DNA from: Corallococcus macrosporus
Lineage (GTDB): Bacteria > Myxococcota > Myxococcia > Myxococcales > Myxococcaceae
Direction: 5' to 3'
NCBI RefSeq assembly: GCF_017302985.1
Contig: NZ_JAFIMU010000008.1
Coordinates: 62,001 to 126,000 of the forward strand
DNA: 64,000 nucleotides
Under the pieces are notes generated by a model, which worked only from the letters and a program-made list of their open reading frames with translations, had not been told where the DNA came from and made no database searches. Positions 17,776 to 26,755 of the stretch are shown in pieces. A program made the position numbers and the translations under genes. Positions within the stretch are counted from its first letter, which is position 1; each line of letters opens with the position of its first letter.

Positions 17776-18699
17776 ATGCTCAATCAAACGGCGGAGTATC
17801 AGTCCTGCATCCAGAGTTCCGAAAAGGTGTCCTGGCGCATTGATGAGCTGTTGCCCAAGGACACCGTGCTCGACTTCAGCCACCGGTTCCTTTCGGATGC
17901 GCTGACCCACACGGGAGCCATCCCCTTCCTGAACGCGGAGGAGCGGCTGGTGTTGAATCACATCCGCTCCAACAGCTACGCCCACCTGTTCCTGTTCCTG
18001 GAGGAGTACGCCGTCGCGCTGGCCGCCCAGCGCGCCGGCCTGGAGCTGCACGGGAACGCGACGCACATGCGCGCGCTCCTGCGCTTCACCGAGGAGGAGC
18101 TGAAGCACCAGCAGCTCTTCTCGCGCTTCACCAGCGCGTTCGCGAAGGGGTTCAAGGTCGCCCCGGCCCTGCTCGACAACCAGGTGGAGGTGGCCCGCGC
18201 CATCATGGCGAAGTCCAACCTGGGGGTGCTCATCTTCAACCTGCACATGGAGCTGATGACCCAGCAGCACTACCTGGAGACGGTGCGCGGCAACCAGGAC
18301 GAGACGTTGGATCCGCTCTTCTGCAACCTGCTCAAGCACCACTGGCTGGAGGAGGCGCAGCACACGCGGCTGGACTTCCTGGAGGCCCAGAAGATCCTCG
18401 CGGAGTCGCCCGACGCCCTGGACGCGGCCCTGACCGAGTACGCGGAGCTGCTCCAGGCGCTGCGGGGGACGCTGAACGCGCAGCTCGCGCTGGACCTCCA
18501 GACGCTGGAGAAGGCGGTGGGGCGCACGTTCACGCCCGCCGAGCGCCAGCAGTTGTCCGAGCTCCAGGAGCGCTCGTATGTCTACGGCTTCATCGGGATG
18601 GGGATGAAGGCGCCCCTCTTCCTCTCCCGCCTGCGCGCGCTCTCCCCCGTCGCCGAGCGGCGCGTGCTGGAGCTGGCCCCGACGTATTACTGCGCCTGA
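17776..18699 (+). CDS. Ferritin-like diiron protein, AurF (p-aminobenzoate N-oxygenase)-like
   Basis: 307-aa all-helical protein with a full set of carboxylate/histidine diiron ligands: Glu76/77 (FLEEYAV), Glu108 with His111 (EEELKHQ), Glu159 (HMELM) and Glu192/193 with His196 (LEEAQHTRLD). The two ExxH pairs on separate helices fit the AurF/CmlI group of N-oxygenases and related diiron oxygenases. It would oxidise an amine or other small molecule with O2. ATG at 17776; no strong ribosome site. It is not next to a recognisable biosynthetic cluster, so the substrate is unknown; a general ferritin-like role cannot be excluded. Confidence 0.78.
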   Translation: MLNQTAEYQSCIQSSEKVSWRIDELLPKDTVLDFSHRFLSDALTHTGAIPFLNAEERLVLNHIRSNSYAHLFLFLEEYAVALAAQRAGLELHGNATHMRALLRFTEEELKHQQLFSRFTSAFAKGFKVAPALLDNQVEVARAIMAKSNLGVLIFNLHMELMTQQHYLETVRGNQDETLDPLFCNLLKHHWLEEAQHTRLDFLEAQKILAESPDALDAALTEYAELLQALRGTLNAQLALDLQTLEKAVGRTFTPAERQQLSELQERSYVYGFIGMGMKAPLFLSRLRALSPVAERRVLELAPTYYCA

Positions 18700-18718
18700 G
18701 CCGGACTCCGAGGCGGCG

Positions 18719-18739
18719 GGCCGTCACGCCGCCGTCACG
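18719..18739. promoter_or_regulatory. Direct-repeat element, copy 1
   Basis: A 21-bp stretch containing GCCGTCACG twice, start-to-start 11 bp (one helical turn), 46 bp before giant lipoprotein 2. The same 21 bases occur at 23434-23454 in front of the LytTR regulator gene. Candidate binding site. Confidence 0.4.
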
Positions 18740-18785
18740 GCCGCCAGCCCATCGTCCCCCGCGGTAGTTCGCTGAAGGGACGATC

Positions 18786-21700
18786 ATGAATCCGGATTCA
18801 CGCGGTATCGAAGCAGGGCGGCCCGCACCCGCGGGCCGCCGGCGCTGGCTCGCGGGCGTGGTGGCCGCGCTGGGCCTCTGGGGTTGCGGCGAGGCCGCGT
18901 CCAACGACGCCAGGCCCCCCGAGCCCATGGCCCCCATCCAGACGTCACAGGAGGGCCTGACGTGCGCGCCCGAGAGCATCGAAACGGGCGAGTGGGCCTG
19001 CACCGGCCAGTTCACCTACAGCCTGGAGTGCTACACGCGCAGGGCCTCCACGGCGTGCGGCGAGGACACCACGCCGAAGACGTGCACCACCTACGGCACG
19101 TGCCGGCACGCGGACTTCGGACAGGAGCGCATCGAGAAGGAGGTGGTGCAGCCCCGCCTGGGGCGCTCGTGCGAGTCCCTGGCGCAAAGCTACCTGAACG
19201 CGACCGTGCCGGTGGCCGAGGACCGCGTGGGGGTCACCTGGTTCTGGCTCATCGGCGGCCCGCCGCCCACGGGTGGCCCCGTGGGCGGAGAGCACTGCTA
19301 CATCTTCTATGCGAACTACCCCACCGGCGAGTTCGCGCTGGGCACCGGGCCCCAGTGCGCCCTGGTGGAGTCCGCCTGCACCGTGGCCTGCCAGAACCCG
19401 AAGACGTGCCAGGTGAACGGCGCCTGGATGACGGACGCCACGCAGTGCGGAACGATGGTCGGCCCGTGCGGCGAAGGCAGCGGACCGAAGCTCTACAACT
19501 CCTGCCGCGACGCGACCCATGGGCTGGCGCCGGACGCCGACTGTGGCGCGGGCTTCGTGGAGGGGCAGGCACCCGGCGGCTCCACGCTGGCGCAGGTGCA
19601 GGCGCAGGCAGCCGCGCAGTGGACGGCCTCCGGCGGCCAGGGCGCGCCCGTCTATGACGCGCCCGTCACCTGCTCGGAGTGCAGCCGCACGTTCTCCCTC
19701 TCCGAGCAGGAACTGAAGCGGCGCATCTACGCGGCCATCGCCATGTCCCGGCAGCAGCCCAAGCTGAACCTGCTGGCGGGCGCCGCGTACACGCTGGCCC
19801 GTGACAACCCGGCACTCACGCAGGCGGAGCTGACCGCGCACCTCAATACCCTCGCCACCGCGCTGGGCACCTACACCTTCGACCCCACGACGGACGGCGG
19901 CGGCCCCATGGTGCACGTGATGCTGCGCATGCTCACGAAGGCCGAGCCCACCCTGCCCGCCACGTCCGTGCCCGGCCGGGCGTTGCGGGCCCATGCGCGC
20001 GCCTTCCTGGCCAGCATGGAGAACGGGCTGGATACGCCACGGGGGCTCGGCGCCACCTCCTCGCAGGTGGAGCGCTACGCGGAGGCCACGGCCTTCACGG
20101 AGGAGACGTGGAGCAAGCTGTACGACCTGGCGCAGGGCAACGTCGCGTTGGCCGGCGCGGTGAACTCCGGTGGCATTGGCGCTGGCGTGGGTCCGCACAC
20201 GGACCACTCCACCCAGCAGATGCTGGACGTCAACGCCCTGGGCCCCCTGAAGGGCTTCGTCGATGCGCACCTGGTGAACGGCCGGCTGGTGACGACGCCG
20301 GACGAGGCACGCGCCTTCGCGGCAATCGTGAGCACCGAGGGGCTCGACACCGCGCAGGCGTACTCGGACATGCTCAATGAATTGAACATCGCGGAGCAGG
20401 CGTACCGGGCGAAGCTCGAGCTGAAGAAGCCCGCGGGGACGACCCCCGCGGCGCTGGCGGCCGTGGACGCCTCCGCGGAGGAGCAGGCGCTCAAGGACGC
20501 CATCGCGACCGCGAAGTCGCGTGGCACGCAGCTGAAGGATCGGCTTGACGGCGTGCGCGGCGGCGTCACGGTGGGCCTGGGCCTCCTCGCCCAGCTCTTC
20601 AGTCTGGACGGCTCCAGTCAGCTCGCCAGCGACCTGGTGAAGCTCAGCAAGGCGCTCGACACCACCCTGGAGGCGGTGGCGAAGTACGCGGAGAGCTCCG
20701 TCAAGATCGCGGAGAAGCTGACCGGCGTGCTCGGACTGGGCCAGAAGGGCTTCCAGATCATCAGCGCCACGGTGTTCAGCGGGCAGCTCATCAGCGCCGT
20801 ATTCCAGCTCTTCTCCCTCCTGCGCAAGCCGGCGGAGCCGCCCATCGAGCAGGTCATCCTCGCGGAGGTGCGCAAGCTCCATGATCTGGTGGTGCAGGTG
20901 CAGGTGCGGATGCTCAGCCGCTTCGAGCGGGTGGACCGCAAGCTCCAGGAGATCCACTCGGACATGCTGGCGCGCTTCGCCCTGGTGGACTGGAACCTGG
21001 GCCGGGTGAACCAGAACGTGGAGGAGGTCCAGCAGTCGCTCTACACGCTCCAGGCGAACCTCAACCGCATCGACCAGAACATGTATGCGTACTTCGAGGA
21101 CGTGAAGGACGACTACTTCACGAGGTCCACGGGGGAGTACCTGGGCTGGAACCAGCGCCACTCCGTGCCGATGGACTACTCGGAGTTCGTGGACGCGGAG
21201 ACGGACTTCTTCCTGTGGGGTGCGGATCACGCGAAGACCTCCACCATCCTCGCGGGCGTCGACGGGCGCGGCTCCAACGCCGCCATCAGCCCCGTGGACG
21301 AGCTGACCGTCAGGGCCCTCACCCACAACATCAACTACCTGCGGGAGTTCCCCTTCCAGATGGGCCAGCCCATGCTGCGCATCGGGGATCGGCTGTCCAG
21401 CCCCAAGGACTGGATGGCGGGCGCGGAAGCCTACGCGCGGCTCTTCGAGGAGCAGCCGGTGCATGGCGCCGCCATGCTCAGCACACGGCACGGGCCGCTC
21501 ATCACCGCCGGCACGCAGCTGGACACGGCGCTGACGGGCATGGGCAAGCCGCTGTTCACCGCGCTGCACACGCGCTACCTGGCGCACTGGGGTGCCCTGA
21601 AGACCGCCATCGAAGATGCGCGGGTCGAGTGGCGCAACAATCCCAACGGCCCCCTGTACGGCGTCGACCCGTGGGGCGCCCCGGAGCAGGCGCCCACGAC

Positions 21701-22694
21701 GCACTTCCTCAAGCAGGGGGAGAAGCCCGTCGCGCCGTGCGCGGGCGGCCAGTGGGGTGACTACAACGGGGACAACACGCCGGACACCCCACATCTGAAC
21801 CCGGCGCCCTGGAACCACGACGTGCTGGGTCCGTTCCTCATCGCGGACAACATGAACGTGGGCGCGGCCACCATCGACCTGTGCGGCGAGGGCAGCTGGC
21901 AGCTCTACTCCGAGGTCCCCACGGGGCTCGGCGGCACCTATGAGCGCAAGTACCGGCTGCAGTCCAAGGTCTATGTCCGCTTCACCTACCTGGACACGGA
22001 CACCAACACGGTGAAGTCGGAGAAGATCTACAGCTACCTCTTCACCGGCGGCCAGGAGTTCACCATCGTGATTCGTGGCGTGGACCGGCCCACCTACGAC
22101 CCCAACAACACCGAGAACCCGCAGGAGTGGATGGCGAAGCGCTGGGACACCGTGAAGGCGAGCATCACGCCCACCCGTGGCCCCCTGCCAAGCACGCTGC
22201 TCACGTCACTGCGCCCCAAGGTGATCCAGGCGCTGCGGAGTCAGCAGCCGCCGTTCTATGCCTCCATCGCCCAGCGGATGGAGCAGGGAGGTGACCCCCT
22301 GCAGGTCCAGGCGAAGCAGCTGACAGGCACATGGCTGGTCTGGCAGTCCTACGTGGCGCTGGCACTGCCGCTGTCGGTGGACCACGACGAGAACCTGCAC
22401 GGCCTGCTGTACGGCGACGACTCGGTGCTGTCCGGCCACGACACGTTGCTGAACCCGGAGGTGGCGCCGGTGATGAACGACGTGCAGGACATGTATGCGC
22501 TGTTCGGCCAGACCGACGATCCGCCGGCCGACAACCTCCTGACGCTCCTGGACACGACGGTGACGTCCCGCGCGGAACGGCTGAAGGCCGCTGTGGAGGC
22601 GTCCCTGGACGCCCAGGCCACCTCCGGCGGTCCGGAGGCGACCGCCTGGACGGAGGCGACGCTGCTGCGCCTGCGGCTCAGCATGCCGCAGTGA
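18786..22694 (+). CDS. Giant lipoprotein, paralogue 2
   Basis: 1,302-aa paralogue of the 7825-11832 protein. ATG at 18786 follows GAAGGGA. The leader core (RRWLAGVVAALGLWGCG) is identical to that of paralogue 1. The order of regions is the same: Cys-rich N part, helical region, A/K-rich linker, hydrophobic stretch (GFQIISATVFSGQLISAVF), coiled-coil-like helix, about 500-residue C-terminal domain ending LRLSMPQ. Differences cluster in the Cys-rich part (a shorter GG-rich loop) and the linker. The best-conserved blocks are the helix near VDWNLGxVNQNVEEVQQSLY and the central EQPVHGAAML / TRHGPLITAGT block. No relative recognised; role unknown. Confidence 0.8.
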   Translation: MNPDSRGIEAGRPAPAGRRRWLAGVVAALGLWGCGEAASNDARPPEPMAPIQTSQEGLTCAPESIETGEWACTGQFTYSLECYTRRASTACGEDTTPKTCTTYGTCRHADFGQERIEKEVVQPRLGRSCESLAQSYLNATVPVAEDRVGVTWFWLIGGPPPTGGPVGGEHCYIFYANYPTGEFALGTGPQCALVESACTVACQNPKTCQVNGAWMTDATQCGTMVGPCGEGSGPKLYNSCRDATHGLAPDADCGAGFVEGQAPGGSTLAQVQAQAAAQWTASGGQGAPVYDAPVTCSECSRTFSLSEQELKRRIYAAIAMSRQQPKLNLLAGAAYTLARDNPALTQAELTAHLNTLATALGTYTFDPTTDGGGPMVHVMLRMLTKAEPTLPATSVPGRALRAHARAFLASMENGLDTPRGLGATSSQVERYAEATAFTEETWSKLYDLAQGNVALAGAVNSGGIGAGVGPHTDHSTQQMLDVNALGPLKGFVDAHLVNGRLVTTPDEARAFAAIVSTEGLDTAQAYSDMLNELNIAEQAYRAKLELKKPAGTTPAALAAVDASAEEQALKDAIATAKSRGTQLKDRLDGVRGGVTVGLGLLAQLFSLDGSSQLASDLVKLSKALDTTLEAVAKYAESSVKIAEKLTGVLGLGQKGFQIISATVFSGQLISAVFQLFSLLRKPAEPPIEQVILAEVRKLHDLVVQVQVRMLSRFERVDRKLQEIHSDMLARFALVDWNLGRVNQNVEEVQQSLYTLQANLNRIDQNMYAYFEDVKDDYFTRSTGEYLGWNQRHSVPMDYSEFVDAETDFFLWGADHAKTSTILAGVDGRGSNAAISPVDELTVRALTHNINYLREFPFQMGQPMLRIGDRLSSPKDWMAGAEAYARLFEEQPVHGAAMLSTRHGPLITAGTQLDTALTGMGKPLFTALHTRYLAHWGALKTAIEDARVEWRNNPNGPLYGVDPWGAPEQAPTTHFLKQGEKPVAPCAGGQWGDYNGDNTPDTPHLNPAPWNHDVLGPFLIADNMNVGAATIDLCGEGSWQLYSEVPTGLGGTYERKYRLQSKVYVRFTYLDTDTNTVKSEKIYSYLFTGGQEFTIVIRGVDRPTYDPNNTENPQEWMAKRWDTVKASITPTRGPLPSTLLTSLRPKVIQALRSQQPPFYASIAQRMEQGGDPLQVQAKQLTGTWLVWQSYVALALPLSVDHDENLHGLLYGDDSVLSGHDTLLNPEVAPVMNDVQDMYALFGQTDDPPADNLLTLLDTTVTSRAERLKAAVEASLDAQATSGGPEATAWTEATLLRLRLSMPQ

Positions 22695-22706
22695 CGTGAA
22701 GCCAGG

Positions 22707-22741
22707 CACGGGCCGCGGGGACCTCCACCCCGCGGCCCGTG
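22707..22741. terminator. Terminator of giant lipoprotein 2, shared with the convergent lipoprotein gene
   Basis: Same 14-bp stem arms as at 11856, here with a seven-base loop. It lies between two convergent stops and can serve both. Confidence 0.85.
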
Positions 22742-22748
22742 TCGTGCT

Positions 22749-23348
22749 TCAGAGCACGTTCGCCTTCGCCTGCGCCTTGGCGAAGACTTCGCGCAGGCGG
22801 GTGGCGACCTTGGGCATCACGTCCTCGAAGGCGAACTCCGCGGACTGGCGCAGGGCCTCCTGGCCCGCGGCCGTTCCGCCCAGCCACGCCGAGGCCCCCT
22901 TGCTCTTCTGGGAAGCGCCTTCGAACAGGTCACTCACCTGGACGGCGTCCTGGCCCCCCTTGGAGCGGACCGTCAGCTTCAGCTGCGACACGAAGCCACC
23001 GGCGTGGACGTCGAAGGACTGGATCTCCGGGATGATGAGCACGTCCGCGTCGCCCAGGTCGTCGGGGCTGGAAGCCTCCTGGACGGACTGGAACACGGTG
23101 CCCAGCATCTGCGGGAAGCTGCGCGTGAGCGCCTCGCCGATGGTGATGTTCCAGGTGTGCGCCGCGCCCAGGGCGAAGTAGCTGTCCGAGTCGATGCGCT
23201 CCTTCTGCTCGGGAGAGATGTAGTAGCGCGCGCGAAGCGCCAGCGGATTGCCCGCGTTGGACATGGGCGCGGGGCTCGGCCGCACCTGATGGGTGCAGCC
23301 CACCAGCGTCAGCAGGGCAAGCAAAGGCAGAACAAGGGTCTTGGGCAT
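22749..23348 (-). CDS. Predicted lipoprotein, unknown function
   Basis: 199-aa protein with leader ending LLTLVGC (ATG at 23346-23348; the open frame extends 15 codons further without a leader). The mature part contains RYYISPEQKERIDS, ITIGEALTRSFPQMLGTVF and DADVLIIPEIQSFDV, reminiscent of the periplasmic lipoproteins that resemble YajG or DUF4410 proteins (a short alpha-beta fold with a stress-like dimer interface), but I cannot name a family. It faces the LytTR gene across a 172-bp divergent gap that contains the direct-repeat element, so co-regulation is possible. Confidence 0.78.
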   Translation of the reverse strand: MPKTLVLPLLALLTLVGCTHQVRPSPAPMSNAGNPLALRARYYISPEQKERIDSDSYFALGAAHTWNITIGEALTRSFPQMLGTVFQSVQEASSPDDLGDADVLIIPEIQSFDVHAGGFVSQLKLTVRSKGGQDAVQVSDLFEGASQKSKGASAWLGGTAAGQEALRQSAEFAFEDVMPKVATRLREVFAKAQAKANVL

Positions 23349-23433
23349 GGCGGCGTCATAGCCCACGCGTCGCCCCGGCCCAATGGCACCCATGGCCGAG
23401 CGGGCCCGGGGCCTTCCCGCCCCGGGTCTGAAC

Positions 23434-23454
23434 GGCCGTCACGCCGCCGTCACG
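23434..23454. promoter_or_regulatory. Direct-repeat element, copy 2
   Basis: Same 21 bases as at 18719-18739, located in the divergent gap between the lipoprotein gene and the LytTR regulator gene, 66 bp before the regulator start. Possible autoregulatory site. Confidence 0.4.
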
Positions 23455-23520
23455 CCTGACATCCCAAGGTGATGGACCCAGGCCGGGGGTGAGCTTGCAT
23501 TGCACACAGAGGGAAAAAGG

Positions 23521-24324
23521 ATGGCCTTTCAAGACGCGTTGTTCGAGCCGGTACCCATCCGAGTAGGGATTATCGACAGCGAGACCGCCACCCAGTGGCA
23601 TGTGCAGTCGCTCCTGGACGCGGATGCCGACGTGCGCGTCACGGAGGTCCATGGCACGGGGAGCGCCGCCGTGGAGGCCCTGCGGCGCGAGCCCGTGGAC
23701 ATCCTCTTCCTGGATGCGGCGCTCGCGGACATGGACGGCTTCCAGGTGCTCCAGGACGCGGGAAGCGCCTGCGCCCAGGCCGTGGTCTTCATGAACGCGC
23801 GGGAGGAGCACGCGCTGCACGCCTTCGAGGCCGGCGCGCTGGACTACCTCCTCAAGCCCCTGGTGCCCCAGCGCTTCGTCCAGGTGCTGGGCCGCGCGAA
23901 GGAGCACGTGCGCCGGGAGCGCATCCAGCACCTCGTCGTCCAGCTCGCGGGCATGGTGAAGGCGCTCCCCGAGCCGTCGCGCGCGCCGCGCTACCTGGAC
24001 CGGCTGGCCATCCGCGAGGTGGGCCGGGTGACGCTGCTGAGCGTGGACGACGTGGACTGGATGGCGGCCGAGGACAACTACGTGCAGGTGCACGTGGGCG
24101 GGCGCGGCCACCTGCTGCGCCAGCCGCTGCGGGAGCTGGAGGCCCGGTTGGATCCGGAGCGGTTCGTCCGCATCCACCGCTCCACGCTCGTCAACCTCCA
24201 GCGGGTCAAGGAGCTGCGCCCGCTGCTCCATGGCGAGTACCAGGTCATCCTGCGCGACCGCACGACGCTGAAGCTCAGCCGAGGCTACCGCGAGCGCCTG
24301 GGCCTCCTGATGGCCCAGGGGTGA
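23521..24324 (+). CDS. LytTR-family response regulator
   Basis: 267-aa two-domain regulator. Receiver domain at residues about 13-130 with phospho-acceptor Asp65 (DILFLDAALADMDG) and Lys in LLKPL; the acidic pocket near residue 19 reads IIDSE. The LytTR DNA-binding domain is at about 165-265 (VDDVDWMAAEDNYVQVHV, RFVRIHRSTLVNLQRVKEL). It would be phosphorylated by a sensor kinase, none of which lies in the window. ATG at 23521 after GAGGGAAAAAGG; a TTG at 23500 in frame is less likely. The last 50 bp overlap the end of the convergent BTAD gene. Confidence 0.9.
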   Translation: MAFQDALFEPVPIRVGIIDSETATQWHVQSLLDADADVRVTEVHGTGSAAVEALRREPVDILFLDAALADMDGFQVLQDAGSACAQAVVFMNAREEHALHAFEAGALDYLLKPLVPQRFVQVLGRAKEHVRRERIQHLVVQLAGMVKALPEPSRAPRYLDRLAIREVGRVTLLSVDDVDWMAAEDNYVQVHVGGRGHLLRQPLRELEARLDPERFVRIHRSTLVNLQRVKELRPLLHGEYQVILRDRTTLKLSRGYRERLGLLMAQG

Positions 24325-26452
24325 AGGCCTGGACTCCCGCCGAGGTGGCCTGGAGCCGGCACCGGGCCTCGGCGGCGCGCGCCCGCACGGCGTCCTCGTG
24401 CCGTCCCAGCGACTGCATCAGCGCCGCGGCCCGCGCGTAGTGCTCCGCCGCCAGCTCCGGCGGCAGCACCTGTTCGCCAGAGCGCGCGGACGCCAGCAGG
24501 TGCGGCAGTGCCCGCTCCGTCCACCCGGCCCCCAGCCAGTGGTGCGCCAGGAGGATGGACGAAGCGCCGTCCTCCTCCAGCACCGTGGCGAGCCGGGCGT
24601 GCAGCACGCGGTCCTCACCGGGCCCCATGCCTGCGCGCACGGCCTCCATCACCAGGTCGTGGCTGAAGCGCTCGCCCATCAGGACCTGGGCCGCCTCCAG
24701 CTCCGCGAGCGCCTCGTGCGCGTCCGCCAGCGTCACCTGGAGCACGCGGGGCACGAGCGAGGTCCGGAAGAAGGCCCCCGCCAGCGCCGCGAGCCGCGCG
24801 CACTGGAGCGCCAGCGGGGACAGCCGCTCCAGGCGCCGCTGGATGAGGGGGCCCACGCGTCCCGGGGGTGGCAGCCGCTGCGGCCACTCGCGGTGCAGCG
24901 AGTCCGTCTCCAGCAGGTGCTTCAGCGTCTCCACGACGTACAGCGGATTGCCGCCCGTGTAGCGGGCCAGGGCCTCCACGTGCGCCTCCGCGTCCGGCAG
25001 CCCCATGCCCGCCACCATGCGCCTCACGTCCTCGTCCGTCAGCGCGTCCACTTCCACGATGCGCGCCAGCCCCGCCTCCACGAGCCCCGTCACGTGCATC
25101 CGCGCCTCCGGGGACAGCTCTCCCCGGCGGTAACAGTCGATGAAGCGCAGGCTCCGGCCACCCTGGGGCGCGGCGTCGGCCAGCCGGGAGAGCGCGAAGG
25201 TGAAGGCCCTGGCGCTGGCGGTGTCCCAGTACTGCACGTCGTCCGCGACGCTGATGTCCTCGTGCTCGTGGAGCAGGTGGAGCGCCGCGACGATGGCGTC
25301 GTAGAAGCGCAGCATGCCGGCCTCGGAGGACAGGGGCGGCAGCAGCCGCGGCTCTCCCAGCTCGGGCAGGATGCGTGACAGCTCCGTGCGGACCCAGTCC
25401 GGCAGCTTCACGTCCGGCCAGCGCTGCAACTGCGTGCGGAAGGCGCGGGCCTGGGAAGCGAACGGCACGTCCCGGTCCCCTGCCCTCGCCTCGATGCGTC
25501 CCCAGCGGCCCTGCGTGGCCGCGAACTCCTCCGCGAGCCGCGTCTTGCCGCTGCCGGGCTCGCCGGAGATGAACAGCAATTGGCCCGCCTCCCAGCCGGC
25601 CTCCAGTTGCCGCCACGCGGCCTCCCGGCCCACGAGCACCGGCGGGCGCAGCACGGACACGGGCAGCACGGAGCGCGCGCCTTGCACGGAGCGGGGGCGC
25701 GGCGCGGCCTTCTCCACCTCCCGCACCAGGACGAGCGTCTCCGGCATGGGGGTGACGCCCAGCTCCCGGTCCAGGACGTCGCGCAGGTGTTCGAAGGTCG
25801 CGAGCGCGGCGCCCCGGTCTCCCTGGAGGTAGTGCAGGCGGATGAGGTGGCGGCCCGCCTGCTCGGATTCAGGCTCCTGCCGCGCCCACGCCTGCGCGAG
25901 CCCCAGCGCGGCGGTCCACTCTCCGGAGGTGGTGAGCTGGGCGATGCGGGCCTCGCGCGCCTCGCGCACCCAGCCCTCGACGCCCGCGCGTGCGCCGTCC
26001 AGCCAGCGCGCGAGCTCCGGGCAGTCATCGAAGTCGAAGCCGGCCAGCAGCGTGCCGCCTTCAGCCCCGACGGCCTCCAGCGCCTCCGCGGAGGCATGGG
26101 CCTCGGCGGCGGCCTTGAGGCACGCGGCGTCCACGACCAGGGGCGAGACCAGGGCCAGCCGGTCGGTGTCGCCCTCCACCAGGGCCTCCTCGCCCGTGGC
26201 GAGGCGCAGCCGGCGCAGCAGCTGCCGCAGGTTGCCGCGCACCGTGGCGGGTGGAGAGTCCGGCCACAGCAAGGCCGCGAGCGCGAACTTGGGCGAGGGG
26301 CCCTGCAATGCCAGCCACGCCAGCAGCGCGGCGGTGCGCCGCTCCAGCCTCACCTGTTGACCCTCGGGGCCGGACAGCCGCGCCATCCCCAGCACCCGCA
26401 CCCGCCATTCGCTGCCAGCCACCGGAGCGCTCCTCTGGCTTCGCGCCGTCAT
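24275..26452 (-). CDS. BTAD-type transcriptional activator with AAA ATPase domain
   Basis: About 725-aa regulator. N-terminal OmpR-like winged helix (RVRVLGMARLSG, LLRRLRLATGEEAL), then a bacterial transcriptional activation domain of helical repeats (LHYLQGDRGAALATFEHLRDVL), then an AAA/orc1-like ATPase with Walker A GEPGSGKT (about residue 300) and an acidic Walker B-like DISVADDVQ, and helical repeats to the end. This resembles AfsR/SARP-like and MalT/LuxR-type ATPase regulators, but no C-terminal HTH is seen. Start taken at the ATG at 26452; ATGs at 26506 and 26485 are in frame, but the codons between (GTA GTA AGG) look non-coding. Converges on and overlaps the LytTR gene by 50 bp. Confidence 0.82.
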   Translation of the reverse strand: MTARSQRSAPVAGSEWRVRVLGMARLSGPEGQQVRLERRTAALLAWLALQGPSPKFALAALLWPDSPPATVRGNLRQLLRRLRLATGEEALVEGDTDRLALVSPLVVDAACLKAAAEAHASAEALEAVGAEGGTLLAGFDFDDCPELARWLDGARAGVEGWVREAREARIAQLTTSGEWTAALGLAQAWARQEPESEQAGRHLIRLHYLQGDRGAALATFEHLRDVLDRELGVTPMPETLVLVREVEKAAPRPRSVQGARSVLPVSVLRPPVLVGREAAWRQLEAGWEAGQLLFISGEPGSGKTRLAEEFAATQGRWGRIEARAGDRDVPFASQARAFRTQLQRWPDVKLPDWVRTELSRILPELGEPRLLPPLSSEAGMLRFYDAIVAALHLLHEHEDISVADDVQYWDTASARAFTFALSRLADAAPQGGRSLRFIDCYRRGELSPEARMHVTGLVEAGLARIVEVDALTDEDVRRMVAGMGLPDAEAHVEALARYTGGNPLYVVETLKHLLETDSLHREWPQRLPPPGRVGPLIQRRLERLSPLALQCARLAALAGAFFRTSLVPRVLQVTLADAHEALAELEAAQVLMGERFSHDLVMEAVRAGMGPGEDRVLHARLATVLEEDGASSILLAHHWLGAGWTERALPHLLASARSGEQVLPPELAAEHYARAAALMQSLGRHEDAVRARAAEARCRLQATSAGVQAFTPGPSGGPGARGSLG

Positions 26453-26755
26453 TCGACCGGCGCACCTTACTACCAGCGGGCCCATGCCCAGACAGTCATC
26501 CGCCATGGGCTCCCGTTCGCTTGCACGCCGCAAGCATCCGCCGCCGAGAGGACTTCAATCCTCCGCTGAGGCTGTGATGAGGCTGTCGGACGCCAGCCGA
26601 GGAAGCAGGCCACCGTTGGGTTCGAGGAACCCACCCATCACGTCTGGGAATGGCAACCGCCTTCCACCGGCCAGGCCGCGAGGGGTTGGTGGGCCTGGGT
26701 GATGGGCCGGCCGGGACATCTGGAGCGGTTCACTGTCCGTGTCCATTCATTTCCC
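26453..26755. other. Divergent intergenic region
   Basis: 303 bp between the BTAD regulator gene and the divergent surface protein gene, presumably holding both promoters. The only structure I see is a small 7-bp hairpin (TGGGTTC / GAACCCA) at 26617-26633. No convincing gene. Confidence 0.45.

Noticed and set aside
18945-21818. Long minus-strand open frame opposite giant lipoprotein 2
   Set aside because: Same artefact; it resembles the antisense frame of paralogue 1 only because the genes are paralogous.
23500-23520. TTG start for the LytTR gene
   Set aside because: The ATG at 23521 has a good ribosome site and fits the receiver domain start.
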